Positions 1 through 7,064 of a stretch of DNA of 64,000 nucleotides are shown here, in pieces (within the stretch, counting starts at the first letter, position 1; each line of letters begins with the position of its first letter). The notes beneath the pieces are model-generated. The model ran no database searches. It was given only the letters and a program-made list of their open reading frames with translations, and was not told the DNA's origin. Where the stretch lies: the NCBI RefSeq assembly GCF_014653215.1, contig NZ_BNAI01000001.1, positions 248,001-312,000 of the forward strand, read 5' to 3'. The position numbers and the translations under genes are program-made. Source of the stretch: Pseudolysinimonas yzui (GTDB lineage Bacteria > Actinomycetota > Actinomycetes > Actinomycetales > Microbacteriaceae).

Positions 1-184
1 GGTTCTTCTCGAGGATGCGGCGCACCTGTTCGGCCGTCCAGTGGTCGGTGTGCTCATGAGTGATCACGATCGCGACGACACCGGTGATGTCGGGATGCGA
101 CAGGAAGACGCCGGGGTCGATGACGAGGCTCTCGTCGCCGAGAGCGAGCTGCAGGGTCGCGTGTTCGTACTTGGTGATGCGCAC
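1..184 (-). CDS. MBL-fold metal-dependent hydrolase, N-terminal part (cut by window edge)
   Basis: The reverse strand reads from a GTG at 184 to the window edge, giving 61 codons of the N-terminus. The visible residues include THEHTDHW, which matches the HxHxDH zinc-binding motif of metallo-beta-lactamase-fold hydrolases, preceded by a short beta-rich segment with VIDPG typical of the family. The substrate cannot be deduced from the fragment. It is divergent from the P-type ATPase-like gene at 240, with about 55 bases between the two starts. The family call is firm; the rest of the gene lies outside the window. Confidence 0.8.
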   Translation of the reverse strand, partial: MRITKYEHATLQLALGDESLVIDPGVFLSHPDITGVVAIVITHEHTDHWTAEQVRRILEKN

Positions 185-239
185 GGTGCGACTTTACCGA
201 CGCGCCGCCGCAACAACCCGTCGTCGGTACGGTGTTGAC

Positions 240-2012
240 ATGACGGTCAGCCACGTTCATGCGCCCGATGACGGCGCGTCGCACGTGGCCGAGCATGATG
301 ACGCGCACGACCATTCCCACCACGGCCCGAACTTCCGCGCCCTGTTCGTGATCTGCCTCGCCCTCACCATCCCGACGCTGGTGTTCTCGACCGGGCTGCC
401 GAGCATCCTCGGTCTGTCCGGCCCCCGGTTCCCGGGCAGCGAGTTCGTCCCGGCGGCGTTCGGCACCGCGGTGCTCGTCATCGGCGGCCGGGTCTTCCTG
501 ACCGGGGCGGTCGGCGAACTGCGCGCCCGTACGCCAGGGATGATGACGCTCATCTCACTCGCCCTCGTCGTCGCCTTCGGCTACTCGCTCGCCGGGCTGC
601 TCGGCTTCCCGGGCATGGACTTCTGGTGGGAGCTGGCGATTCTCGTGACGATCCTGCTGCTCGGCCACTGGATCGAGACGCGCGTGATCTCGGGAACTCG
701 GGATGCCCCCGCCGAGCCCGGCGACGACACCGCGCTCGCCGAGATCGGCCGTCTCGTCGCCGAGGCCCAGGCCGGCCGCTCGGGCGCCCAGTTGCTCGCC
801 GATCGTGCCGCCGCGCTCCTCTTCTCCGTCGCCCTCGGTGCCGCCGCGGTCACGCTCGTCGCCTGGCTGTTCCTCAAGCCCGACGATCCGGCATTCGTCG
901 TCGAACGGGTCGTCACCGTGCTCGTCATCGCGTGCCCGCACGCGCTCCGGCTCGCCATCCCGCTCGTCATCGCGCTCTCGACGGCGCTCGGCGCCCGCCG
1001 CGGCATCCTCGTGCGCGACCGTGCGGCGCTGGAAGAGGCGAAAGACGTGGATGTCGTGCTGTTCGACCTGACCGGCACCCTGACCGCGGGGCGGCAGGGC
1101 CTGGTGAGCATCACGCCGGCCCCCGGTGTCGACGAGGCGGAGGCGCTCGGGCTCGCCGCCGCCGTCGAGGCGAAGTCGGAGCATCCGATCGCCCGCGCCC
1201 TCGTGACCGCCGCCGGGGAGCGCGGCATCAAGATCCCGCGGTCGGCGAAGTTCGCCTCGCTCGCCGGTCGCGGCGCGTCGGCGACCGTCGGGGGTCGCGA
1301 GTTGCGCGTCGGCAGCACCCGGGTCGCGACCGAGGCGGGCATCCACCTCGACCCGTCACTCGTGCACGCCGCCCGCGACGCGAACCGCGAGGGTGCGACC
1401 GTCGTGCTTCTACTTGAGGGCGACACGGTGCTCGCGTCATTCGCGCTCGCCGACGTCGTCCGGCCCGAGTCGGCGGAGGCCGTCGCCGCACTGCAGAAGC
1501 GCGGCGTGCGCGTGGCGATGCTCACCGGCGACTCCCACGAGGTGGCGCACCACGTCGCCGGGAAGCTCGGCATCACCGAGGTGTTCGCCGAGGTGCTGCC
1601 GGCGCAGAAGTCGGCCGCGGTCGCGAAGCTGCAGGCCGGGGGAGCGCACCGCGTCGCGATGGTCGGCGACGGCGTCGACGACGCCCCGGCTCTCGCCCGC
1701 GCCGACATCGGCATCGCGATCGGCGCCGGCACCGACGTGGCGATCGAGTCGGCGGGCGTCGTGCTCGCGTCCGACGATCCGCGCGGGGTCGTCGACATCC
1801 TCACCCTCAGCCGCGCCGGGTATCGCACGATGCTGCAGAACCTCGCCTGGGCGACCGGCCACAACGTCGTCGGGCTGCCGCTCGCCGCCGGGGTGCTCGC
1901 CGGTGTCGGATTCCTCGTGCCGCCTGCCGTCGGCGCAGTCGCGATGTCGGTGTCGACGATCGTGGTCGCGCTCAACGCCCGACTGCTGCGGAGGCTGCGC
2001 TTCCGGCGGTAG
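240..2012 (+). CDS. Degenerate heavy-metal (CopB-like) P-type ATPase lacking the actuator domain
   Basis: This 590-residue protein is laid out like a P1B metal-transporting ATPase: a His-rich N-terminus (residues 5-30), about eight membrane segments, a CPH motif in the membrane (C232-H234), the HP motif (H315-P316) and TGD at 429-431. Three essential parts are altered. After HWIE (143-146) the chain runs almost directly into the segment that follows the actuator domain, so roughly 100 residues including TGES are missing. The phosphorylation motif DKTGT reads DLTGT (D276, L277). The hinge motif GDGxND reads GDGVDD (476-481). The frame is intact with no stop. The ATG at 240 fits the His-rich start seen in relatives. 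It may be a non-pumping metal-binding protein or a gene in decay. Confidence 0.8.
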   Translation: MTVSHVHAPDDGASHVAEHDDAHDHSHHGPNFRALFVICLALTIPTLVFSTGLPSILGLSGPRFPGSEFVPAAFGTAVLVIGGRVFLTGAVGELRARTPGMMTLISLALVVAFGYSLAGLLGFPGMDFWWELAILVTILLLGHWIETRVISGTRDAPAEPGDDTALAEIGRLVAEAQAGRSGAQLLADRAAALLFSVALGAAAVTLVAWLFLKPDDPAFVVERVVTVLVIACPHALRLAIPLVIALSTALGARRGILVRDRAALEEAKDVDVVLFDLTGTLTAGRQGLVSITPAPGVDEAEALGLAAAVEAKSEHPIARALVTAAGERGIKIPRSAKFASLAGRGASATVGGRELRVGSTRVATEAGIHLDPSLVHAARDANREGATVVLLLEGDTVLASFALADVVRPESAEAVAALQKRGVRVAMLTGDSHEVAHHVAGKLGITEVFAEVLPAQKSAAVAKLQAGGAHRVAMVGDGVDDAPALARADIGIAIGAGTDVAIESAGVVLASDDPRGVVDILTLSRAGYRTMLQNLAWATGHNVVGLPLAAGVLAGVGFLVPPAVGAVAMSVSTIVVALNARLLRRLRFRR

Positions 2013-2033
2013 AAAGCTGGGATACTCGGGCGC

Positions 2034-2972
2034 ATGCCCGCGACGTCGCGCCCGAAGAACCTCGTGGTCGCCATCAACCCCTCGGCCTCGTTCGGGGCCA
2101 GCCGGGATGTCGGCCCCGCCGTCGTGCAGACGCTGCGGGCGATGGGCCACGAGGTCACGTCGCTCACCGAGCCCGACTTCGAGCAGCTGCTCGCGTCGGC
2201 CCGGGCCGCGGTGAAGAAGCGCCCCGACGCGCTGATCATGGTCGGCGGTGACGGCATGGTCAACCTCGGCGCCAACCTGGTGGCGGGCACGCGCGTGCCG
2301 CTCGGCATCATCCCCTCGGGCACCGGAAACGACATGTCGCGCGGCCTCGGAATCCCGCACGACGACACCGAGGCCGCCATGCGCACCCTCGACGCCGCCC
2401 TCGCCGCCGGACCGCGCACGATCGACGCCGGCCGCATCAGCTGGACGGATGCCGCGACCGGCGAGAAAGGCGAGCGCTGGTTCGCCTGCTCGCTGAGCGC
2501 CGGATTCGACGCGATCGTCAACGAACGCGCCAACGCGATGCGGCATCCCAAAGGCCCGAGCCGCTACATCCTCGCGCTGCTCGCCGAGCTCGCCCGGCTG
2601 AAGCCGATCTCGTACCGGCTGGTGCTCGACGGCGAGCCGATCGAGACGAAGGCCGTGCTGGTCGCGATCGGCAACGGCGTCTCGCTCGGCGGCGGCATGA
2701 AGATCACCCCCGACGCCCTTCCCGACGATGGCCTGTTCGACGTGCTCATGGTGAAGCCGCTGTCGCGGATCGCGTTCCTGCGCATCTTCCCGCGCGTCTT
2801 CGCCGGCACGCACGTGAGCGACCCGCGGGTGCGCATCGTGCGCGCGAAGAAGGTGCGCATCGAAGCCGACGTTCCCCTCGTCGCGTACGGCGACGGGGAG
2901 CGGATCGCGCCGCTGCCGCTCGACGTCGAGGTCGTTCCCGGGGCGCTTCGGGTGCTCTCACCGCTGCCCTGA
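2034..2972 (+). CDS. Diacylglycerol kinase-family lipid kinase (YegS/DgkB type)
   Basis: This 312-residue cytosolic enzyme carries the nucleotide-binding signature GGDG at residues 71-74 and the GTGND segment at 96-100 that define the DAGK catalytic domain. A C-terminal beta-rich domain (about 140-310) is typical of YegS/LCB5-like kinases, and the length fits the family. It should phosphorylate a lipid alcohol, probably diacylglycerol feeding phospholipid recycling, but the substrate is not fixed by sequence. It starts 21 bases after the P-type ATPase-like gene on the same strand and is followed by tRNA-Glu. Confidence 0.85.
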   Translation: MPATSRPKNLVVAINPSASFGASRDVGPAVVQTLRAMGHEVTSLTEPDFEQLLASARAAVKKRPDALIMVGGDGMVNLGANLVAGTRVPLGIIPSGTGNDMSRGLGIPHDDTEAAMRTLDAALAAGPRTIDAGRISWTDAATGEKGERWFACSLSAGFDAIVNERANAMRHPKGPSRYILALLAELARLKPISYRLVLDGEPIETKAVLVAIGNGVSLGGGMKITPDALPDDGLFDVLMVKPLSRIAFLRIFPRVFAGTHVSDPRVRIVRAKKVRIEADVPLVAYGDGERIAPLPLDVEVVPGALRVLSPLP

Positions 2973-3003
2973 TCCGGCCGTCCGAGCGGCCCGAAGGGGC
3001 ATG

Positions 3004-3009
3004 TATACT
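3004..3009 (+). promoter_or_regulatory. Candidate -10 box for tRNA-Glu
   Basis: TATACT lies 18 bases upstream of the tRNA 5' end and matches an actinobacterial -10 element well. No convincing -35 hexamer is visible about 17 bases further upstream (2981-2986). The call rests on one hexamer and position. Confidence 0.45.
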
Positions 3010-3026
3010 CGAACGGTTGTCGTGAC

Positions 3027-3102
3027 GGCCCCATCGTATAGTGGCCTAGTACGCCGCCCTCTCACGGCGGTAACGCGGGTTCGAATCCCGCTGGGGTCAC
3101 CA
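3027..3102 (+). tRNA. tRNA-Glu (anticodon CUC)
   Basis: A full cloverleaf can be drawn. The acceptor stem is 3027-3033 with 3092-3098 (one G-U pair). The anticodon stem CCGCC/GGCGG encloses the loop CTCTCAC, giving anticodon CTC. The T arm GCGGG/CCCGC carries the TTCGAAT loop. The discriminator base is A at 3099, and CCA is encoded at 3100-3102. It reads GAG, the dominant Glu codon in this GC-rich genome. A terminator hairpin follows directly. Confidence 0.97.
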
Positions 3103-3107
3103 ACCAG

Positions 3108-3133
3108 AAACCCTCGGATCACTCCGGGGGTTT
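3108..3133 (+). terminator. Rho-independent terminator, probably bidirectional
   Basis: A near-perfect inverted repeat starts with AAACCC and ends with GGGTTT. It has an 11-base arm on each side (one mismatch) and a 4-base loop. A/T-rich ends on both flanks let it serve tRNA-Glu on the plus strand and the gene ending at 3141 on the minus strand. Confidence 0.8.
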
Positions 3134-3140
3134 CGTCGTT

Positions 3141-3785
3141 TCAGAGCAACGCCGTACGCGGCCGGCGGCCGACGACCGCAGCCATCACCGCTGCGGTGTC
3201 GCCGGCGTCGAGGGCCATGGTGACGATGCCCCACGCCTCGCCGAGGTCGATGGTGAGCGGCACAGCGTAGGGGCGCACGTCGACGGTGACGCTCCAGCGG
3301 GAGTCGCCGCCGACCGTCGCCGTACGCACCATCTCGAGGTCGCCGATCTCGGCCCATTCGACGACCAGCAGTTCCCGCGCGTCGGCGCCCGGCGCGCAGA
3401 CGGCGATTCCGCGGTCGTCGGCGAAGGCCGGATACCAGCCGTCGCCGAGGCGGATGTCCTCAAGGCCCTTGGAGCGCAGGTAGGCGGGCAGGTCCGACAC
3501 GACGGGCGGCAGCCGGCGTGCGAGGAAGACCACGGCATCCGGATGCCGCTCGGCGAGCGTGCGCACGGCTCGCGACAGCCGCGAGGTCATCACTCCGAAG
3601 ACCACGATCATCGTGATCATCGCGATTCCGGCGAAGCCGTAGGCGACGAGGATGCCGTTGCGCGGTCCGCCGGCAGCCGCGATCGCGAGGCCCCCGCCGC
3701 CGATGACGACGGCGGTGGTGACGAGTGCTGCGATGGTGATGATGCGGGCGCGAGTGCGGGATCTGCGCGCGATGGTTTCAGTCAA
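3141..3785 (-). CDS. Two-TM membrane protein of unknown function
   Basis: This 214-residue protein is not a family I recognise. A basic N-terminus (RRSRTRAR) is followed by two membrane helices (about residues 14-37 and 45-68) and a soluble C-terminal domain of about 145 residues with alternating hydrophobic pattern and no catalytic motif. The two helices place the C-terminal domain on one face of the membrane, most likely cytoplasmic. It shares a terminator with tRNA-Glu and is divergent from the SRAP gene at 3869. The start is an ATG; 83 bases separate the two genes. Confidence 0.65.
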   Translation of the reverse strand: MTETIARRSRTRARIITIAALVTTAVVIGGGGLAIAAAGGPRNGILVAYGFAGIAMITMIVVFGVMTSRLSRAVRTLAERHPDAVVFLARRLPPVVSDLPAYLRSKGLEDIRLGDGWYPAFADDRGIAVCAPGADARELLVVEWAEIGDLEMVRTATVGGDSRWSVTVDVRPYAVPLTIDLGEAWGIVTMALDAGDTAAVMAAVVGRRPRTALL

Positions 3786-3868
3786 GGTGCCTCGTGCTCG
3801 TGTGCCCCGATCCGCACGCTACCGTACCCCGTCCGTACCCCGTCGGAGGCTAGGGGCACACTAGGAAT

Positions 3869-4516
3869 GTGTGCGCGAGTTATGGGCTTCAGGTCGAGGC
3901 GGCCGACATCCACTACGGGTTCTCGGTCATCGACGAACTGGTGTCGACAACAGCGCTCGAGGGTTGGCTCGAGGAGTTCCGTGACGAACCGGTGAAGCCG
4001 ACCGGGGTGCATCGCCGCAACCTCAACCCGATCGTGCGCGAGTGCGAGAAGGACGGAGAACGGCTCCGCACCGTCGACCTCGCCTGGTGGAAGCTCTGGG
4101 TGCGGGGCGAGCCCGCGAAATTCCCGGCGATCAATGCCCGCGTCGAAGGCCTGGTCGGGTCGGGCGCGTGGAGCGGGCCGCTGAAGAGCCGCCGAGGTCT
4201 GGTGCCGGCGACCGAGTACTACGAGAAGGGTCACCGCTTCGCGCTTCCCGACGAGCCGAAGGGGCTCTTCGCCTTCGCGGGGCTCTGGAACGTCACCAAG
4301 ACGCCCGAGGGGGAGTGGATGGTGTCGTACACGATCGTGACCCAGCCGGCGGCGCCCCGGATCGCATCCATTCACGACCGGATGCCGCTGATCCTGCCCC
4401 GCGACCTCTACGACGACTGGCTCGACCCGACGCGCGTGGGCGATCAGGAGCTGCTCGATGAAGCGCGGGCGGCGAGTCGCGCGTTGAACGAGCGGCTCGA
4501 GGTCTCCGAGCTCTAG
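3869..4516 (+). CDS. SOS response-associated peptidase family protein (SRAP/HMCES/YedK)
   Basis: This 215-residue protein should bind abasic sites in single-stranded DNA through a thiazolidine link to Cys2, protecting stalled forks. All four active-site positions are visible: Cys2, Asn89 in INAR, Glu116 in VPATEYYE, and His169 in IHDRMPLIL. The start decides activity. The GTG at 3869 puts Cys at position 2, whereas the overlapping ATG at 3867 is out of frame. The protein is cytosolic and monocistronic, divergent from the membrane protein upstream. No LexA-type box was recognised in the 83-base gap. Confidence 0.92.
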   Translation: MCASYGLQVEAADIHYGFSVIDELVSTTALEGWLEEFRDEPVKPTGVHRRNLNPIVRECEKDGERLRTVDLAWWKLWVRGEPAKFPAINARVEGLVGSGAWSGPLKSRRGLVPATEYYEKGHRFALPDEPKGLFAFAGLWNVTKTPEGEWMVSYTIVTQPAAPRIASIHDRMPLILPRDLYDDWLDPTRVGDQELLDEARAASRALNERLEVSEL

Positions 4517-4543
4517 GGCCCCGCGGCCCGAGACCCCCGACCT

Positions 4544-4861
4544 CTACGCGGCGGAATCCGTGGGCGGCGTCGGCTTCTTCGTCATGCGCGCGATCTCGGC
4601 GTCGACATCCTCTTCGGAGATGTACCGGCGGGTGATGCCGTACGCGTCGAGGCCGACGAAGATCGCGGCGATCGACATTCCGAGAATCGGCCACACCGGC
4701 CAGAAGTAGGCGGTGAAGCCGGACGGCTGGCCGGTTGAGAAGAACCAGATCGCGAGCAGCAGCAGGGTGATGACGGCGAAGACGGCGAGCATGACCTTGA
4801 AGTCGTTGCGCGCCTTGAGGCGGGCGCGGGCGGCGGTGCGGATGTCGTCGGTGTCACTCAT
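4544..4861 (-). CDS. 2TM domain-containing protein
   Basis: This 105-residue protein resembles the actinobacterial 2TM domain family. It has a charged N-terminal helix with RARLKARNDFK, a first membrane helix (about 30-48), the YFWPVWPILG turn, a second helix (about 62-80) and a charged tail. The ATG at 4861 was chosen over a TTG two codons upstream. Function is unknown. It is convergent with the SRAP gene and divergent from the riboswitch-terC unit. Confidence 0.7.
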   Translation of the reverse strand: MSDTDDIRTAARARLKARNDFKVMLAVFAVITLLLLAIWFFSTGQPSGFTAYFWPVWPILGMSIAAIFVGLDAYGITRRYISEEDVDAEIARMTKKPTPPTDSAA

Positions 4862-4894
4862 GCGCAAAACCCTAGCTCGGGGCCTCTAGACTCG

Positions 4895-5012
4895 TCGGAG
4901 CGAAGGGGAGTATCCCACCTCGTCGCGGCCGTCATCACGGGTTCCAGCGCTGCAGCCCCGGTCGCGATCGTCCCGCCCGATTCCCGGCGAGACGCGGGAG
5001 AGACGTTCGGGC
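4895..5012 (+). promoter_or_regulatory. yybP-ykoY manganese riboswitch upstream of terC
   Basis: The leader holds the conserved elements of the Mn2+-sensing yybP-ykoY class in order. GAAGGGGAGTA is at 4902-4912, GTCATCACGG at 4931-4940, a GC-rich middle hairpin lies between, and GGGAGAGACG at 4996-5005 is followed by TTCG that can pair with CGAA at 4901-4904 to close the outer helix. Position is right, ending about 28 bases before the terC start. From knowledge of the class, Mn2+ binding should raise terC expression. Boundaries are approximate. Confidence 0.85.
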
Positions 5013-5039
5013 CCTGCCCTGCACCCGAAAGGTTTCCTG

Positions 5040-6068
5040 TTGGAATTCTCCATCCCCCTCTGGTTCGAGATCGGCACCTACGTCGCGCTCGCCCTCATCC
5101 TCGGCTTCGACATCGTGCTGGCGTTCCGCCGGCCGCACATCCCCTCGACCCGCGAGTCGGCGCTGTGGATCTCGTTCTACGTCGTGCTCGCGCTGGTCTT
5201 CGCGGCGCTCATGTACGTCTTCGCCGGTGCCGAACATTCGGGGCAGTTCATCGCGGGCTGGCTCACCGAGTACAGCCTGTCGATCGACAACCTGTTCGTG
5301 TTCCTCATCATCATGGCGAGGTTCTCGGTACCCCGGAAATACCAGCAAGAGCTGCTCATGGCGGGCATCATCATCGCCCTCGTGCTGCGCGGCATCTTCA
5401 TCATCCTGGGCGCCGCGCTCATCGAAAACTTCTCGTGGGTGTTCTACCTGTTCGGCCTGTTCCTCATCTACACCGCCGCGAACCAGGCTTTCACCGGCCA
5501 CGACGACGAGGAAGAGACCGAGAACAAGCTCATCGGTTTCATGCGCAAGCGCATCGCGATCACCGAGCGCTTCGACGGCGCGAAGCTGCGCACCCTCGTC
5601 GATGGCCGCCGGGTGTTCACGCCCGTCATCATCGTGCTGCTGGCGCTCGGCACCACCGACCTGGTCTTCGCGCTCGACTCGATCCCGGCGATCTTCGGCA
5701 TCACCCAGGAGCCGTTCCTGGTGTTCACCGCCAACGTGTTCGCGCTGATGGGTCTGCGGCAGCTCTACTTCCTGCTCGGCGACCTCGTCGACAAGCTGGT
5801 GTACCTCAAGTACGGCATCGCGTTCATCCTCGCCTTCATCGGCGTGAAGCTGTTCTTCCACGCCCTGCACGAGAACGAGCTGCCGTTCATCAACGGCGGC
5901 GAGCACGTCGACTGGGCACCCGAGATCTCGACCTTCGTCTCGCTCGCCGTCATCGTCGGCGCGATGGCGGTGGCCGTGATCGCGAGCCTCGTCAAGATCC
6001 GCTACGACCGCAAGCGCGGCATCGGCATCGACCACGACCGCATCGACGAGGAGATGGGCGCCGAGTAA
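5040..6068 (+). CDS. TerC-family membrane protein, probable Mn2+ exporter
   Basis: This 342-residue integral membrane protein has about nine helices and the two acidic signatures of the TerC/Alx family, SIDNLFVF near residue 82 and ALDSIPA near residue 212. Family members export Mn2+ and support metalation of secreted enzymes. The upstream manganese riboswitch supports that role here. The start is a TTG at 5040 with GAAAGG 5-10 bases upstream; no better in-frame start exists before the first helix. The tail is charged and cytoplasmic. It is a single-gene transcription unit. Confidence 0.9.
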   Translation: MEFSIPLWFEIGTYVALALILGFDIVLAFRRPHIPSTRESALWISFYVVLALVFAALMYVFAGAEHSGQFIAGWLTEYSLSIDNLFVFLIIMARFSVPRKYQQELLMAGIIIALVLRGIFIILGAALIENFSWVFYLFGLFLIYTAANQAFTGHDDEEETENKLIGFMRKRIAITERFDGAKLRTLVDGRRVFTPVIIVLLALGTTDLVFALDSIPAIFGITQEPFLVFTANVFALMGLRQLYFLLGDLVDKLVYLKYGIAFILAFIGVKLFFHALHENELPFINGGEHVDWAPEISTFVSLAVIVGAMAVAVIASLVKIRYDRKRGIGIDHDRIDEEMGAE

Positions 6069-6119
6069 CAGCGCGTCCCTCACACGGCACGAAGGTGACG
6101 CTGCCTCTGCAGTCCCGCT

Positions 6120-6137
6120 AGGGTGAAACCCTCTTTT
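6120..6137 (+). terminator. Weak putative terminator after terC
   Basis: AGGGT-GAA-ACCCT forms a 5-bp stem followed by CTTTT. The stem is short, so the call is tentative. It sits 51 bases after the terC stop and 28 bases before the next start. Confidence 0.35.
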
Positions 6138-6164
6138 GCTGGGAAGGCGAGGAGAGGTTCGGCG

Positions 6165-6896
6165 ATGGGGAACGTCGAGTGGGGTGGGGCGTTGCCTCCG
6201 CTCAGCATCGAGTACGCGGGTGAGCGGCACGACGTGCCGTCGGTCCCGGGGTTCTCGATCGGGCGCGCCGGCGACCTCGTGATCGACGACAACCCGCACC
6301 TGCATCGCCGCTTCCTGATGATCCGGGCCGAGCAGGGGATGTGGTGGATCCACAATGTCGGATCTCACCTGACGGCGACCGTATGTGACCGGGAGCGGAC
6401 GCTCCAGGCAGCCTTGGCTCCTGGTGGTCGGATGCCGGTGCTCGCCGACATCCTCGATGTCATCTTCACGGCCGGCCGAACGGTGTACGACCTGACGCTC
6501 GTCACCCGGAGCCACGGGGTGGGCGCGGCAGACGAGACCGAGGTCGGTGTCGGCGAGGCGACCGCCGGACGAGTGTCGTTGAACCACGCCCAGCGGTTGC
6601 TGTTGCTCGTTCTCGCCGAGGGCGTGCTGCTGGGCACCAGCGGCCCGGGCGACATCCCCACCTCGACGGCCGCCGCGAAACGCCTCGGCTGGACGGTGCC
6701 CGCGTTCACTCGCCGCCTCGACAATCTCTGCCTGAAGCTCGAACGCGCGGGAGCCCGGGGCCTACGGGCGGGAGCAGGTCGGGTCTCGACCCACCGTCGC
6801 CTCCGCCTGGTCGAGTACGCCATCACGACCCGGCTGGTCTCCCGCGCGGACCTCGTGCTGCTCGAGCAACACACGCGAACGCGGTCGTCGACCTGA
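6165..6896 (+). CDS. FHA-like domain protein with C-terminal helix-turn-helix-like region
   Basis: This 243-residue protein has an N-terminal half (about 15-110) that follows an FHA-type pattern: FSIGRAGDLVIDD, then HLHRRF and WWIHNVGS, resembling the GR...H.R core that binds phosphothreonine. The C-terminal half (about 140-230) contains SLNHAQRLLLLVLAEG and STAAAKRLGWTVPAFTRRLDNL, which reads like a DNA-binding helix-turn-helix. A regulator responding to Ser/Thr phosphorylation is an inference. The ATG at 6165 is preferred over a GTG at 6123 because GAGGAGAGG lies just upstream of it. The nearest downstream gene is the leucine leader. Confidence 0.6.
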   Translation: MGNVEWGGALPPLSIEYAGERHDVPSVPGFSIGRAGDLVIDDNPHLHRRFLMIRAEQGMWWIHNVGSHLTATVCDRERTLQAALAPGGRMPVLADILDVIFTAGRTVYDLTLVTRSHGVGAADETEVGVGEATAGRVSLNHAQRLLLLVLAEGVLLGTSGPGDIPTSTAAAKRLGWTVPAFTRRLDNLCLKLERAGARGLRAGAGRVSTHRRLRLVEYAITTRLVSRADLVLLEQHTRTRSST

Positions 6897-6947
6897 GTCA
6901 CTTGGGCCACCCGGAAGCTCCGCGTGTTGCGGTGCTAATCTCGTTGG

Positions 6948-6989
6948 ATGCTCGTGCGACTCCTCCTTCGTCGCCGCGACGAGGCCTAG
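6948..6989 (+). CDS. Leucine leader peptide (13 aa)
   Basis: A short frame encodes MLVRLLLRRRDEA, with Leu at positions 2, 5, 6 and 7 (CTC, CTC, CTC, CTT), located 75 bases upstream of leuC. The last codons form the 5' arm of a strong hairpin. This is the layout of ribosome-mediated attenuation: a ribosome stalled on Leu codons when leucyl-tRNA is scarce would change folding of the downstream RNA and raise leuCD expression. The ATG is preceded by a weak ribosome-binding sequence. Confidence 0.75.
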   Translation: MLVRLLLRRRDEA

Positions 6990-7020
6990 ACCCCGGCCTC
7001 CTCGTCGCGGAGTCTCGTCG
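6974..7020 (+). promoter_or_regulatory. leuC: Leucine attenuator hairpins upstream of leuC
   Basis: CCGCGACGAGG (6974-6984, inside the leader peptide codons) is perfectly complementary to CCTCGTCGCGG (7000-7010). A competing partner CTCGTCG at 7014-7020 can pair with CGACGAG at 6977-6983 instead. Two mutually exclusive hairpins that share a 5' arm within the leader peptide fit an attenuator. No T-run follows, so transcriptional termination or translational control both remain possible. Confidence 0.65.
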
Positions 7021-7064
7021 TGAGCCGGATCCGATCCCTGGTATCCCGAAGGAACTGAACTTTC

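Noticed and set aside
235-240. TTGACA at 235-240 as a -35 box of the P-type ATPase-like gene
   Set aside because: It overlaps the start codon, so it cannot drive this gene, and no -10 follows at the right distance for another.
3867-3869. ATG start for the SRAP protein at 3867
   Set aside because: It is out of frame; only the GTG at 3869 places the catalytic Cys at position 2.
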